From Paracoccaceae bacterium (GTDB lineage: Bacteria; Pseudomonadota; Alphaproteobacteria; Rhodobacterales; Rhodobacteraceae), in assembly GCA_947504705.1 (NCBI GenBank), contig CANNIA010000032.1:1-41674 (forward strand): 41,674 bases of DNA, given 5' to 3'. The notes beneath the pieces were generated by a model. That model saw only the letters and a program-made list of their open reading frames with translations. It had not been told where the DNA came from and made no database searches. Position numbers and translations under genes: made by a program. Below, piece after piece: positions 14,840 to 21,290 of this stretch; the first letter of the stretch is position 1; each line of letters opens with the position of its first letter.

Positions 14840-15561
14840 CCGGCTTCGTCACCTTTGTTTCTGCCGGACCCGGCGACCCGGACCTTCTGACCGTCAAGGC
14901 CGTGAGGGCGCTGGCGGCGGCGGATGCCGTGCTGTTTGACGATTTGTCCTCCGGCCCAATCCTGGCGCTGGCAAAGCCCGGAGCCGACATGGTGGGGGTT
15001 GGCAAACGCGCTGGTCGCGCCTCGCCCAAGCAGGATCATGTCAGCCGGTTGTTGGTCGACTATGCGCTGACCGGGGCGCGGGTCGTGCGGCTGAAATCCG
15101 GCGACAGCGGTATTTTCGGGCGGTTGGAGGAAGAGCTGACCGCTCTGCGCGAGGCCGGGGTCCCGTATGAGATCATTCCCGGTGTCACCGCTGCATCGGC
15201 CGCTGCTGCAGCGGCTGGCATTCCCTTGACGCGCCGCCAACATGCCCAGCGGGTGCAATTTATCACCGCCGCCGATACCACCGGAGAGCTTCCGCCCGGT
15301 TTGAACCTTGGCGCGCTGGCCGATCCCTTGGCCACGACCGTGATCTACATGGGCAAGCGCACCTTTCCGGCGCTGGCCAAGGCGCTGATCGAAAGGGGAC
15401 TGTCTCCAGATACTCCTGCTTTGCTGGCCGAGGCGGTTTCGACCCCGGAGCAGTCGCTGCACCGGACCACGATTGCAGCGTTGGCAGAGAGGCTTGGCGA
15501 AGATCGCTCGCCCCTGCCGGGGCTGATCATCTTTGGCTCATTGGCCGAGGGGACGGCATGA
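14836..15561 (+). CDS. cobA: CobA, uroporphyrinogen-III C-methyltransferase
   Basis: CobA commits uroporphyrinogen III to corrin or siroheme by two SAM-dependent methylations at C2 and C7, giving precorrin-2. The 241-residue protein has the SUMT signature SAGPGDPDLLTVKAVRAL, followed by AVLFDDLSSGPIL and VRLKSGDSGIFGRLEEEL. VIPGVTAASAAAAAAGIPLT and VIYMGKRTFPALAKAL follow. There is no N-terminal CysG-type dehydrogenase domain, so this is the monofunctional enzyme. The start overlaps the cobB stop and the end overlaps the second DUF1636 gene, each by 4 bases. Confidence 0.95.
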   Translation: MTGFVTFVSAGPGDPDLLTVKAVRALAAADAVLFDDLSSGPILALAKPGADMVGVGKRAGRASPKQDHVSRLLVDYALTGARVVRLKSGDSGIFGRLEEELTALREAGVPYEIIPGVTAASAAAAAAGIPLTRRQHAQRVQFITAADTTGELPPGLNLGALADPLATTVIYMGKRTFPALAKALIERGLSPDTPALLAEAVSTPEQSLHRTTIAALAERLGEDRSPLPGLIIFGSLAEGTA

Positions 15562-15875
15562 TCGTCACCTTCTGTTCAAGCTGTGAACTGGGCGAGGCGG
15601 GGTTCGCTGACACGTTCCGTCCGGCCCTTGCCGACGCGGCAATCGCAGCCGAGGTCAGGACGACCGAGTGCATGTCGGGCTGCACGCGCCGATCAACCTG
15701 TGCGTTCCGTGCGGCGGGAAAGACGGCCTATCTTTTTGGCGACCTGACGGCAGGCGACCTTCCTGACCTTCTGACCTTTGCGCGGCTTTATGCTGCCTCC
15801 ACCGACGGCAATCTTGACGATGCGCGGGTGCTTGGCGCGCTGCGGATGAAGGCGATTGCGCGCATTCCGGGATAG
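15558..15875 (+). CDS. DUF1636 Cys-rich, ferredoxin/metal-binding-like protein (second copy)
   Basis: A 105-residue relative of the first gene in the operon. It has C-x2-C at the N-terminus (CSSC, residues 6-9) and CMSGCTRRSTC in the middle, so the cysteine layout C-x2-C...C-x3-C-x5-C differs slightly from the first copy's C-x3-C-x3-C. The C-terminus ALRMKAIARIPG matches the KQSIARIP of the first copy. The start overlaps the cobA stop by 4 bases and it is the last gene before the second riboswitch. A soluble, small, Cys-rich protein suggests metal or Fe-S binding. No activity is established for the family to my knowledge. Confidence 0.72.
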   Translation: MIVTFCSSCELGEAGFADTFRPALADAAIAAEVRTTECMSGCTRRSTCAFRAAGKTAYLFGDLTAGDLPDLLTFARLYAASTDGNLDDARVLGALRMKAIARIPG

Positions 15876-15946
15876 GGGTCGCAAATCCGCCCGCAAGGGG
15901 CGCAAATGACCTTGACCCCGATGCCTGCCTGATGGCAACTGGGCCG

Positions 15947-16141
15947 ACATGGTGTCCGGAAAAGACGCAAAGCGTTCGGACTGAAACGGGAATGGGCAAA
16001 GGCGGACTGAGTACAGCGCCGAAACCCCAACCGCCCCCGCGACTGTATGCGGCGAGCGGCTTTCCAGAAGGCCACTGGTCCCGATTGGGGCTGGGAAGGC
16101 GGAAAGCAGCATCGACCCGCGAGTCAGGAGACCGGCCATGT
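15947..16141 (+). promoter_or_regulatory. Second cobalamin riboswitch, upstream of cbtB-cbtA
   Basis: The B12 box AGTCAGGAGACCGGCC is at 16122-16137. The outer stem pairs ACATGG (15947-15952) with CCATGT (16136-16141). Inside are GGACTGAAACGGGAATGGGC (near 15978-15997) and the CCGCCCCCGCGACTGTATGC core (near 16030-16049). A separate small hairpin, GCCGTC (16155-16160) with GACGGC (16167-16172), lies one base before the AGGAG ribosome site of cbtB (16174-16178), so ligand control of translation start is plausible. The gap 15876-16184 contains nothing else that I can support. Confidence 0.92.
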
Positions 16142-16184
16142 AAGGATGGAAACCGCCGTCGGGTGTGACGGCCAGGAGATGAAG

Positions 16185-16361
16185 ATGATGATGACGATTA
16201 CCAAGACCCGCGCCTCGGAAAAGACCACCACGCTCCTTTCGGTGCTTGGGATGGCTCTTCTGGGCCTGACGATTGTGGTTGCAGCTGGCCATGCCCAGTC
16301 GGCGACCCTGCATGACGCCGCCCATGACGTGCGTCACGCGACCGGCTTCCCCTGCCACTGA
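16185..16361 (+). CDS. cbtB: CbtB, small membrane subunit of a predicted cobalt transporter
   Basis: A 58-residue protein with one membrane helix (about residues 16-36, LLSVLGMALLGLTIVVAAGH). Its C-terminal tail ATLHDAAHDVRHATGFPCH holds four histidines and a cysteine, the metal-binding end typical of CbtB. Several in-frame ATGs occur (16179, 16185, 16188, 16191). The AGGAG at 16174-16178 touches the first and is 6 bases from the second, so I chose 16185. It follows a cobalamin riboswitch directly and precedes cbtA by 13 bases. Cobalt uptake by CbtAB is a comparative-genomics prediction, not shown by this sequence. Confidence 0.88.
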   Translation: MMMTITKTRASEKTTTLLSVLGMALLGLTIVVAAGHAQSATLHDAAHDVRHATGFPCH

Positions 16362-16374
16362 CCGCCTGACAACA

Positions 16375-17166
16375 ATGTTCCAGAAAATGCTGACCGGCGC
16401 GATTGGCGCCGGTGCTGCCGCATGGCTGCTGGCAGCCGTGCTGCATTTCGCATTCGTGCAGGAGTATATCCTGCTGGGCGAAGAATATGAAACGGGCGCT
16501 GCCGTGCATTACGCTGGCGTCGCCCATGACGAGGCACAGGCGGCTGAACCGGCTGTAGCCGACAGTGACATGGCGGCTGCTAACGACCACGATCATGACG
16601 AGGCTGCCTCGGAAGATGGGGCCACGGCCCATGATCATTCGCATGGGGATGCGGGCGATGAAGGCTCTGCCCTGACGCGCAACTTCTGGACCGTGGTCTT
16701 CTTCGGTCTGGTCTATGTCGGCTATGCGATGGTGCTGGTCGCGGGCTTCGGCCTGGCTTCGGCCTATGGCAAGGTGATCACGGCGCGCGAAGGCATCCTT
16801 TGGGGCATCGCTGGTTTTGCCGTGTTCCAGCTTGCCCCCGCGATGGGTCTGGCACCCGAGCTTCCAGGGACCATGGCTGCCGATCTGGGCGACCGTCAGC
16901 TCTGGTGGTGGGGCACGGCTCTGGCCACGGCGCTCGGGCTAGCGTCCATCGCCTATGGTCGCGGGGTTGCTGCGCTGGTTGTTGGGGTGGCGTTGCTTGC
17001 CGCACCGCACGTCATCGGCGCGCCAGAGCTTGAGGGCTTTTCCGGCGTCGCCCCGCCCGAAGTTTCGGCTGCCTTTGCCGCCCGTGCCCTTGGCGTGGCA
17101 CTGGCGGTCTGGGCGCTGATGGGGTGGGTCGCGGGGCATTTGTGGTCCCGCGAGGCCGCCCGTTGA
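16375..17166 (+). CDS. cbtA: CbtA, membrane subunit of a predicted cobalt transporter, with a His/Asp-rich loop
   Basis: A 263-residue integral membrane protein with about five helices: residues 5-27, then roughly 105-130, 140-160, 175-200 and 230-255. Between the first and second helices is a long polar loop (about residues 40-100) rich in His, Asp and Glu, including NDHDHDEA and AHDHSHGDAGDE. It would sit on one side of the membrane and could capture metal. Helix one and the YILLGEEYETG and FWTVVFFGLVYVGYAM blocks fit CbtA. I chose ATG 16375 because the membrane helix follows it at once; an upstream in-frame start (16273) would overlap cbtB and adds no family sequence. It is probably co-transcribed with cbtB under riboswitch control. 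Confidence 0.87.
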   Translation: MFQKMLTGAIGAGAAAWLLAAVLHFAFVQEYILLGEEYETGAAVHYAGVAHDEAQAAEPAVADSDMAAANDHDHDEAASEDGATAHDHSHGDAGDEGSALTRNFWTVVFFGLVYVGYAMVLVAGFGLASAYGKVITAREGILWGIAGFAVFQLAPAMGLAPELPGTMAADLGDRQLWWWGTALATALGLASIAYGRGVAALVVGVALLAAPHVIGAPELEGFSGVAPPEVSAAFAARALGVALAVWALMGWVAGHLWSREAAR

Positions 17167-17177
17167 TGATAACATGT

Positions 17178-17207
17178 CTGCAGCCCCTACCCCGGTTGGG
17201 GCTGCAG
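17178..17207. terminator. 10-bp-stem hairpin between cbtA and cobF
   Basis: CTGCAGCCCC (17178-17187) pairs exactly with GGGGCTGCAG (17198-17207) around a 10-base loop. It fills most of the 58-base gap between cbtA and cobF. There is no T-run after it, so it may attenuate or stabilise the transcript 3' end of cbtBA instead of stopping transcription fully. Confidence 0.45.
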
Positions 17208-17224
17208 CAACCCATGGCGCTAAG

Positions 17225-17971
17225 ATGACCACGCTTTCCCTTATCGGCATCGGCACCGGCAATCCGGATCATGTGACCGGGCAGGCCATTCGGGCGTTGA
17301 ATGGGGCCGACCTGATCCTTCTGCCAAGGAAGGGTGAGGATAAATCCGACCTTGCTGACATCCGCCGCCAGATCCTGTCGCAGGTCCTTACTCGTACGGT
17401 TCCGGTTGCGGAATATGATGTGCCGAAGCGGGTCGATCAGGCGGATTATCTTGGTGCGGTAAACACTTGGCACGATGCCATCGCCCGGACTTGGGCCGAC
17501 GCCATCGCCGCGCATCTGCCGCAAGGCGGGAAAGTCGCGCTGATGGTCTGGGGTGACCCATCGCTTTACGACAGCACCTTGCGCATCGCGGCGCGGTTGC
17601 CGGACCTGACGGTCACGGTGATCCCCGGAATCACCAGCCTGCAGGCGCTGACAGCGGCGCATGCGATCCCGCTGAACACTCTGGCGGCCCCAGTCACCAT
17701 AAGCACCGGCCGGCAGTTGCGCGACCATGGCTGGCCTGAGGGGACGGTGACCTTGGCCGTCATGCTGGACAAGGGCGGGGCCTTCACCGCCATCGACCCC
17801 AAGGACGTGACGATCTGGTGGGGGGCCTATGTCGGCATGCCCGAGGAATGCCTGATCCATGGGGCGCTGGCTGACGTGTCAGAGCAAATCCTCGCCACCC
17901 GCGCCCGGTTGCGGGCCGAGCATGGCTGGATCATGGACATCTATATTCTGCGGCGCGGTCAGGATGCGTGA
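17225..17971 (+). CDS. cobF: CobF, precorrin-6A synthase (deacetylating)
   Basis: CobF methylates C1 of precorrin-5 and releases the extruded acyl unit as acetate, giving precorrin-6A. The 248-residue protein opens with MTTLSLIGIGTGNPDHVTGQ, the CobF form of the SAM loop, and continues with LLPRKGEDKSDLADIRRQI. VALMVWGDPSLYDSTLRI, VIPGITSLQALTAAHAIPLN and a C-terminal AEHGWIMDIYILRRG follow. I chose ATG 17225 because the family starts there; an upstream in-frame ATG (17174) would translate through the hairpin. It is the only ring-methylation gene outside the main cob block and sits behind the cobalt transporter genes. Confidence 0.94.
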   Translation: MTTLSLIGIGTGNPDHVTGQAIRALNGADLILLPRKGEDKSDLADIRRQILSQVLTRTVPVAEYDVPKRVDQADYLGAVNTWHDAIARTWADAIAAHLPQGGKVALMVWGDPSLYDSTLRIAARLPDLTVTVIPGITSLQALTAAHAIPLNTLAAPVTISTGRQLRDHGWPEGTVTLAVMLDKGGAFTAIDPKDVTIWWGAYVGMPEECLIHGALADVSEQILATRARLRAEHGWIMDIYILRRGQDA

Positions 17972-18054
17972 GGGTTTGTCTTGGCCGAAAAACGGGTCAG
18001 TGGCAGATTTCCGGCGATCCCTGTGGTAACCGACTGAAACGACGGGGTTTTGCC

Positions 18055-18098
18055 TGTCTTCCAAACGTCTTCCATGCGTCTTGCTTTCGTCTTGCCCT
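18055..18098. repeat. Four tandem 11-bp phased repeats with core YGTCTT
   Basis: The units TGTCTTCCAAA, CGTCTTCCATG, CGTCTTGCTTT and CGTCTTGCCCT occupy 18055-18065, 18066-18076, 18077-18087 and 18088-18098. Only the YGTCTT core and its 11-bp phase are conserved. The last unit runs into a hairpin, CTTGCC (18091-18096) with GGCAAG (18101-18106). The array lies between the convergent ends of cobF (17971) and znuA (18150). Direct repeats at 11-bp spacing recall OmpR/PhoB-family binding sites, but the position is not upstream of a gene. The remainder of 17972-18149 shows nothing I recognise. Confidence 0.5.
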
Positions 18099-18149
18099 TT
18101 GGCAAGCCTGCGACCGATTAACCAAGCCGACGAATCGCCCAGGGCGGTC

Positions 18150-19043
18150 TTAGCCCGGATCGGAAAGACACCCGGCCAAAGTGGTGGCGATGGCCACGAT
18201 AAGCTCGGGATAGGCGCGGGGGCCGGGTTGAAGCGTGCTGCCGACAGGGTCAAGCGCGGCACCGATCTTCACCGACGTTCCATCAACCAGCTGGTCGATC
18301 AATCCCGCATTATGCTGCGCCTCGGGGAAGACGCAGGTGACGGAACCCTCCTCTAGCGTCGCGCGCAGTTTCGACAGCCGTAACGCGCCGGGGGTTGCCG
18401 CGTCGCCAAGTGCGATGGTTCCGGCCGAGGTCAGGCCGAAATAGGTGATGTAGTAGCCATAGGCGTCGTGGAAGGTGACGAAGGGGCGGTCCTTGATCGG
18501 ATCGAGCAGCGCCTTTGCTTCGGCTTCGGCGGTGGCGATCCGTGACCGGGCGATTACGGCGTGGGCGTCGTAAAGCTTGGCATGCTCGGGGTCGAGCCGC
18601 GACAGTTCTGCCGCGATCAGGTCGGTCCAATAGGCGGCGGTCGATGGGTCAAGCCAGACATGCGGGTCAATGGTGCCTTCGGCGGGCGTGTCACCGGTGA
18701 CGCTATCGCCCACGAAATAGTTGATCTTGTAGGTGCCAACGTCGTCGAACAGCGTCAGGATCGAGCTTTCGCCCCCGCGGGCTTCAAGCGCGGCATCGAG
18801 CCAAGGCGTCAGTTCTGGTCCGACCCAAACGACCAGATCAGCGCTGGCAACAGACTCCATCTGGCTGGGTTTCAGCTGAAAGTCATGCTCGTCTGCGCCG
18901 GGGGCCAGCAGAAGTTCAGGGCTGCCAAGGCTGCCCATCACCATGTCGACGATGGAATGAACCGCCGGAATATCGGTCACCACACGCGGCACTTCGGCCA
19001 TGGCGGCAGAGGTGGTCAGCAAAAGCGCAAGGAGATGTCGCAT
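18150..19043 (-). CDS. znuA: ZnuA, periplasmic zinc-binding protein of a high-affinity zinc ABC transporter
   Basis: A 297-residue cluster A-I metal-binding protein. It has a short signal peptide (MRHLLALLLTTSAAMA, cleaved near residue 16). Likely ligand histidines occur in DIPAVHSIVDMVMG, DPHVWLDP and VTFHDAYGYYITYFGL. The long His-rich loop of many ZnuA proteins is missing and replaced by a short acidic segment (GDSVTGDTPAEGTID). GGAAGG lies 8 bases upstream of the chosen start. The gene is divergent from zur-znuC-znuB across a 69-base gap that contains a Zur-like operator, so zinc-dependent repression is expected. The missing loop leaves manganese as a less likely substrate, but the Zur context argues for zinc. 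Confidence 0.9.
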   Translation of the reverse strand: MRHLLALLLTTSAAMAEVPRVVTDIPAVHSIVDMVMGSLGSPELLLAPGADEHDFQLKPSQMESVASADLVVWVGPELTPWLDAALEARGGESSILTLFDDVGTYKINYFVGDSVTGDTPAEGTIDPHVWLDPSTAAYWTDLIAAELSRLDPEHAKLYDAHAVIARSRIATAEAEAKALLDPIKDRPFVTFHDAYGYYITYFGLTSAGTIALGDAATPGALRLSKLRATLEEGSVTCVFPEAQHNAGLIDQLVDGTSVKIGAALDPVGSTLQPGPRAYPELIVAIATTLAGCLSDPG

Positions 19044-19082
19044 GGATTGGGCCTTCCGGTTACGGTTGAACTGGACTATGAT

Positions 19083-19095
19083 GTAATACTATAAC
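19083..19095. promoter_or_regulatory. Candidate Zur operator between znuA and zur
   Basis: GTAATACTATAAC is a near-perfect 13-bp dyad resembling the alphaproteobacterial Zur core GTTATA-N-TATAAC, with one mismatch in the left half. It is 18 bases before the zur start and 40 bases before the znuA start, where it could repress both directions. The match to the consensus is from memory. Confidence 0.55.
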
Positions 19096-19112
19096 CTGTC
19101 AAGGCGTGACTC

Positions 19113-19631
19113 ATGGCGCATGTGACCCATTCAGACTGTCCCGGATGCTTGGCCCCTGATCTGGCCTTTGCCGCGCATGACCATGCGCACTGTGCCACCG
19201 ATGCGCTGACGCGGGCTGAAACGATCATCATGGCCACGGGCGCGCGGATGACCCCGGTGCGCAAGCGGGTGCTGGAGATCCTGCTGGAAGAGCACCGCGC
19301 GCTGGGGGCCTATGACGTGTTGGCCCGGCTTGCTGCCGAGGGCTTTGGGAACCAGCCCCCGGTGGCCTATCGTGCGCTGGAGTTTCTGGTTGATCAGGGC
19401 CTTGCCCACCGCATCCAGCGGCTGAATGCCTTTGCCGCCTGTGCCCACATGGGCGAGGCGCATGCTCCGGCCTTCCTGATCTGCCGCACCTGCCACAGTA
19501 TCGCCGAAGCCAACGCCGGGCCTGCGCGTTCCGCCCTTGAAGCCGAGGCGAAACGCAGCGGCTTTGTGCTGGAGCGGTCAACCATCGAGGCCCTTGGGCT
19601 TTGCCCGAACTGTCGGGAGGCAGTGGCATGA
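19113..19631 (+). CDS. zur: Zur, Fur-family zinc-responsive repressor
   Basis: A 172-residue Fur-family regulator. A winged helix follows MTPVRKRVLEILLEEHRALGAYDVL (about residues 46-72), with the recognition region around PPVAYRALEFLVDQG. Metal sites are visible as CAACAH near residue 110 and two C-x2-C pairs, CRTC and CPNC, in the C-terminal half. The N-terminus carries extra Cys and His residues (HSDCPGC and HDHAHC), which precede the DNA-binding domain. It starts next to the putative operator and overlaps znuC by 4 bases, so it probably autoregulates the zur-znuC-znuB transcript. The shape and context fit Zur better than Fur or Mur. Confidence 0.9.
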   Translation: MAHVTHSDCPGCLAPDLAFAAHDHAHCATDALTRAETIIMATGARMTPVRKRVLEILLEEHRALGAYDVLARLAAEGFGNQPPVAYRALEFLVDQGLAHRIQRLNAFAACAHMGEAHAPAFLICRTCHSIAEANAGPARSALEAEAKRSGFVLERSTIEALGLCPNCREAVA

Positions 19632-20425
19632 GCCTGCTTTCCGCCCAGCGCATCTGCGTCCGCTACGGTGCCACAGAGGTGCTGCATGATGTCAGCCTTG
19701 CCATCGAGGCGGGCGAAATCGTGACGATCCTTGGGCCCAATGGTTCGGGCAAGTCGACGCTGTTACGCGCGCTGTTGGGCATCGTGCCAGTGGCCGAGGG
19801 GGGTATCCTTCGCAGTGAAGGGCTGCGCATCGGCTATGTGCCGCAGAAGTTGGCGGTCGACCGATCGATGCCGATCACGGTGCGGCGCTTTCTGTCGCTG
19901 CCGGTTCGGGTTGGCGATGCCGCCGCCGCCGAGGCTTTGGCGCGGGTGGGCATGGGAGGACAGGAGGGCCAGCAGATGTCGGACCTTTCCGGTGGGCAGT
20001 TGCAGCGCGTGCTTCTGGCGCGGGCACTGATCGACCGGCCGGGGCTTTTGATGCTGGATGAACCGACTCAAGGGCTGGACCAGCAGGGCGAGGCCGCTTT
20101 CTACCGTTTGATCGAAGAGGTGCGGACATTGACCGGCGCGGCGATCCTGATGGTCAGCCATGATCTGCACGTCGTGATGGCTGCCAGTGACAGGGTGATC
20201 TGCCTGAACGGCCATATCTGCTGCGAAGGCACGCCCCGCGTCGTTTCCAACGCACCGGAGTATCGCGCTTTGTTTGGTCTGGGCACCCAGGGCGCACTGG
20301 CGCTTTACCGCCACGAGCATGACCACGAACATGCTGACGGTCCGGCGCATCACCACCATGACCACGATCATCATGGGCACAAACACGGGCAGAAGCACGG
20401 GCACGGGCACGACCATGCTGGATGA
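19628..20425 (+). CDS. znuC: ZnuC, ATPase of the zinc ABC transporter, with a His-rich tail
   Basis: A 265-residue ABC ATPase. Walker A is GPNGSGKST (residues 36-44), the signature LSGGQLQRVLLARAL is near 128-142, and Walker B LLMLDEPTQGLD is near 147-158. A switch histidine lies in MVSHDL. The last 35-40 residues form a tail with 17 histidines interspersed with Asp and Gly (for example HHHHDHDHHGHKHG), which probably binds zinc in the cytoplasm. I chose ATG 19628, overlapping the zur stop (ATGA); an upstream in-frame start lies inside zur. The tail-coding region overlaps the start of znuB by 11 bases. Confidence 0.93.
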   Translation: MSLLSAQRICVRYGATEVLHDVSLAIEAGEIVTILGPNGSGKSTLLRALLGIVPVAEGGILRSEGLRIGYVPQKLAVDRSMPITVRRFLSLPVRVGDAAAAEALARVGMGGQEGQQMSDLSGGQLQRVLLARALIDRPGLLMLDEPTQGLDQQGEAAFYRLIEEVRTLTGAAILMVSHDLHVVMAASDRVICLNGHICCEGTPRVVSNAPEYRALFGLGTQGALALYRHEHDHEHADGPAHHHHDHDHHGHKHGQKHGHGHDHAG

Positions 20426-21197
20426 TTTCCTTGTCCGCGCCGGGCTTGCCGCCGTTGGGCTTTCGCTTGCGACCGGGCCGCTGGGGTCGTTCGTGATCTG
20501 GCGGCGGATGGCCTATTTCGGGGATGCAACCTCGCATGCCGCGATTTTGGGTGTGGCCCTTGCCTTGGCGACGGACCTGCCCATTGGCGTCGGGACGCTT
20601 GCTGTGGCGCTGGCAATGGCGGTCACAGTGGCCACGCTTGCGGCACGGGGCTGGGCCATGGACACCACGCTTGGGGTTCTGGCTCATTCGGCCCTGGCCT
20701 TTGGCTTGGTTGCGGTCAGCTTCATTCCCGGTGCCCGCACCGATCTTTCGGCCTATCTGTTCGGCGATATCCTTGCTGTCAGCCGGGGCGAGCTTTTGCT
20801 GGTCTGGCTTGGGGCGCTTGGCGTCCTCGCCCTACTGGCCTGGCGTTGGCAACCGCTGCTGACTGCAACCCTCAGTGAGGACCTGGCCCATGCCGCTGGG
20901 ATCAAGCCTGACAGAGAGCGGCTGGTTCTGGTCCTTGCTCTGGCCGTGGTCGTTGCGGTGGCGCTGAAAGTTGTTGGGGCGCTTTTGATTGCGGCCATGC
21001 TGATCATTCCGGCGGCCACCGCCCGCAGCTTTGCGCGAACCCCGGAAGCCATGGCACTGGCCGCCATTGGCATCGGGGCGCTGTCCGGTCTGGGGGGCTT
21101 GGGCCTGTCGCTTTGGAAAGATACGCCCACTGGCCCCTCGATCATAGTGGTCGCGGCGCTGCTTTTTGCCCTTGGCACCCTGCGCCGCAGGGTTTGA
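20415..21197 (+). CDS. znuB: ZnuB, permease of the zinc ABC transporter
   Basis: A 260-residue ABC-3 family integral membrane protein with about seven or eight helices. It begins MLDDFLVRAGLAAVGLSLAT, has the family block FVIWRRMAYFGDATSHAAILGVAL, and later LSAYLFGDILAVSRGELLL and VVGALLIAAMLIIPAATARS, the conserved loop contacting the ATPase. I chose ATG 20415 because homology begins there. An upstream in-frame start would translate the znuC His-tail DNA in another frame. It is the last gene of the zinc operon; 93 non-coding bases follow with nothing notable. Confidence 0.92.
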   Translation: MLDDFLVRAGLAAVGLSLATGPLGSFVIWRRMAYFGDATSHAAILGVALALATDLPIGVGTLAVALAMAVTVATLAARGWAMDTTLGVLAHSALAFGLVAVSFIPGARTDLSAYLFGDILAVSRGELLLVWLGALGVLALLAWRWQPLLTATLSEDLAHAAGIKPDRERLVLVLALAVVVAVALKVVGALLIAAMLIIPAATARSFARTPEAMALAAIGIGALSGLGGLGLSLWKDTPTGPSIIVVAALLFALGTLRRRV

Positions 21198-21290
21198 CGG
21201 CAAGGACGGGCAAAATTCCGGTTGCGCCGCCCGAAGCTTGCCCCAATCTTCCACTAGCAGGCGATTGCGCCGGTTGAGGGAGATGACAAG

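Noticed and set aside
18055-18098. Could the short tandem repeats be a CRISPR array?
   Set aside because: Units are 11 bp with no 25-40-bp repeat/spacer pattern and no cas genes nearby. No CRISPR array was seen anywhere in the window.
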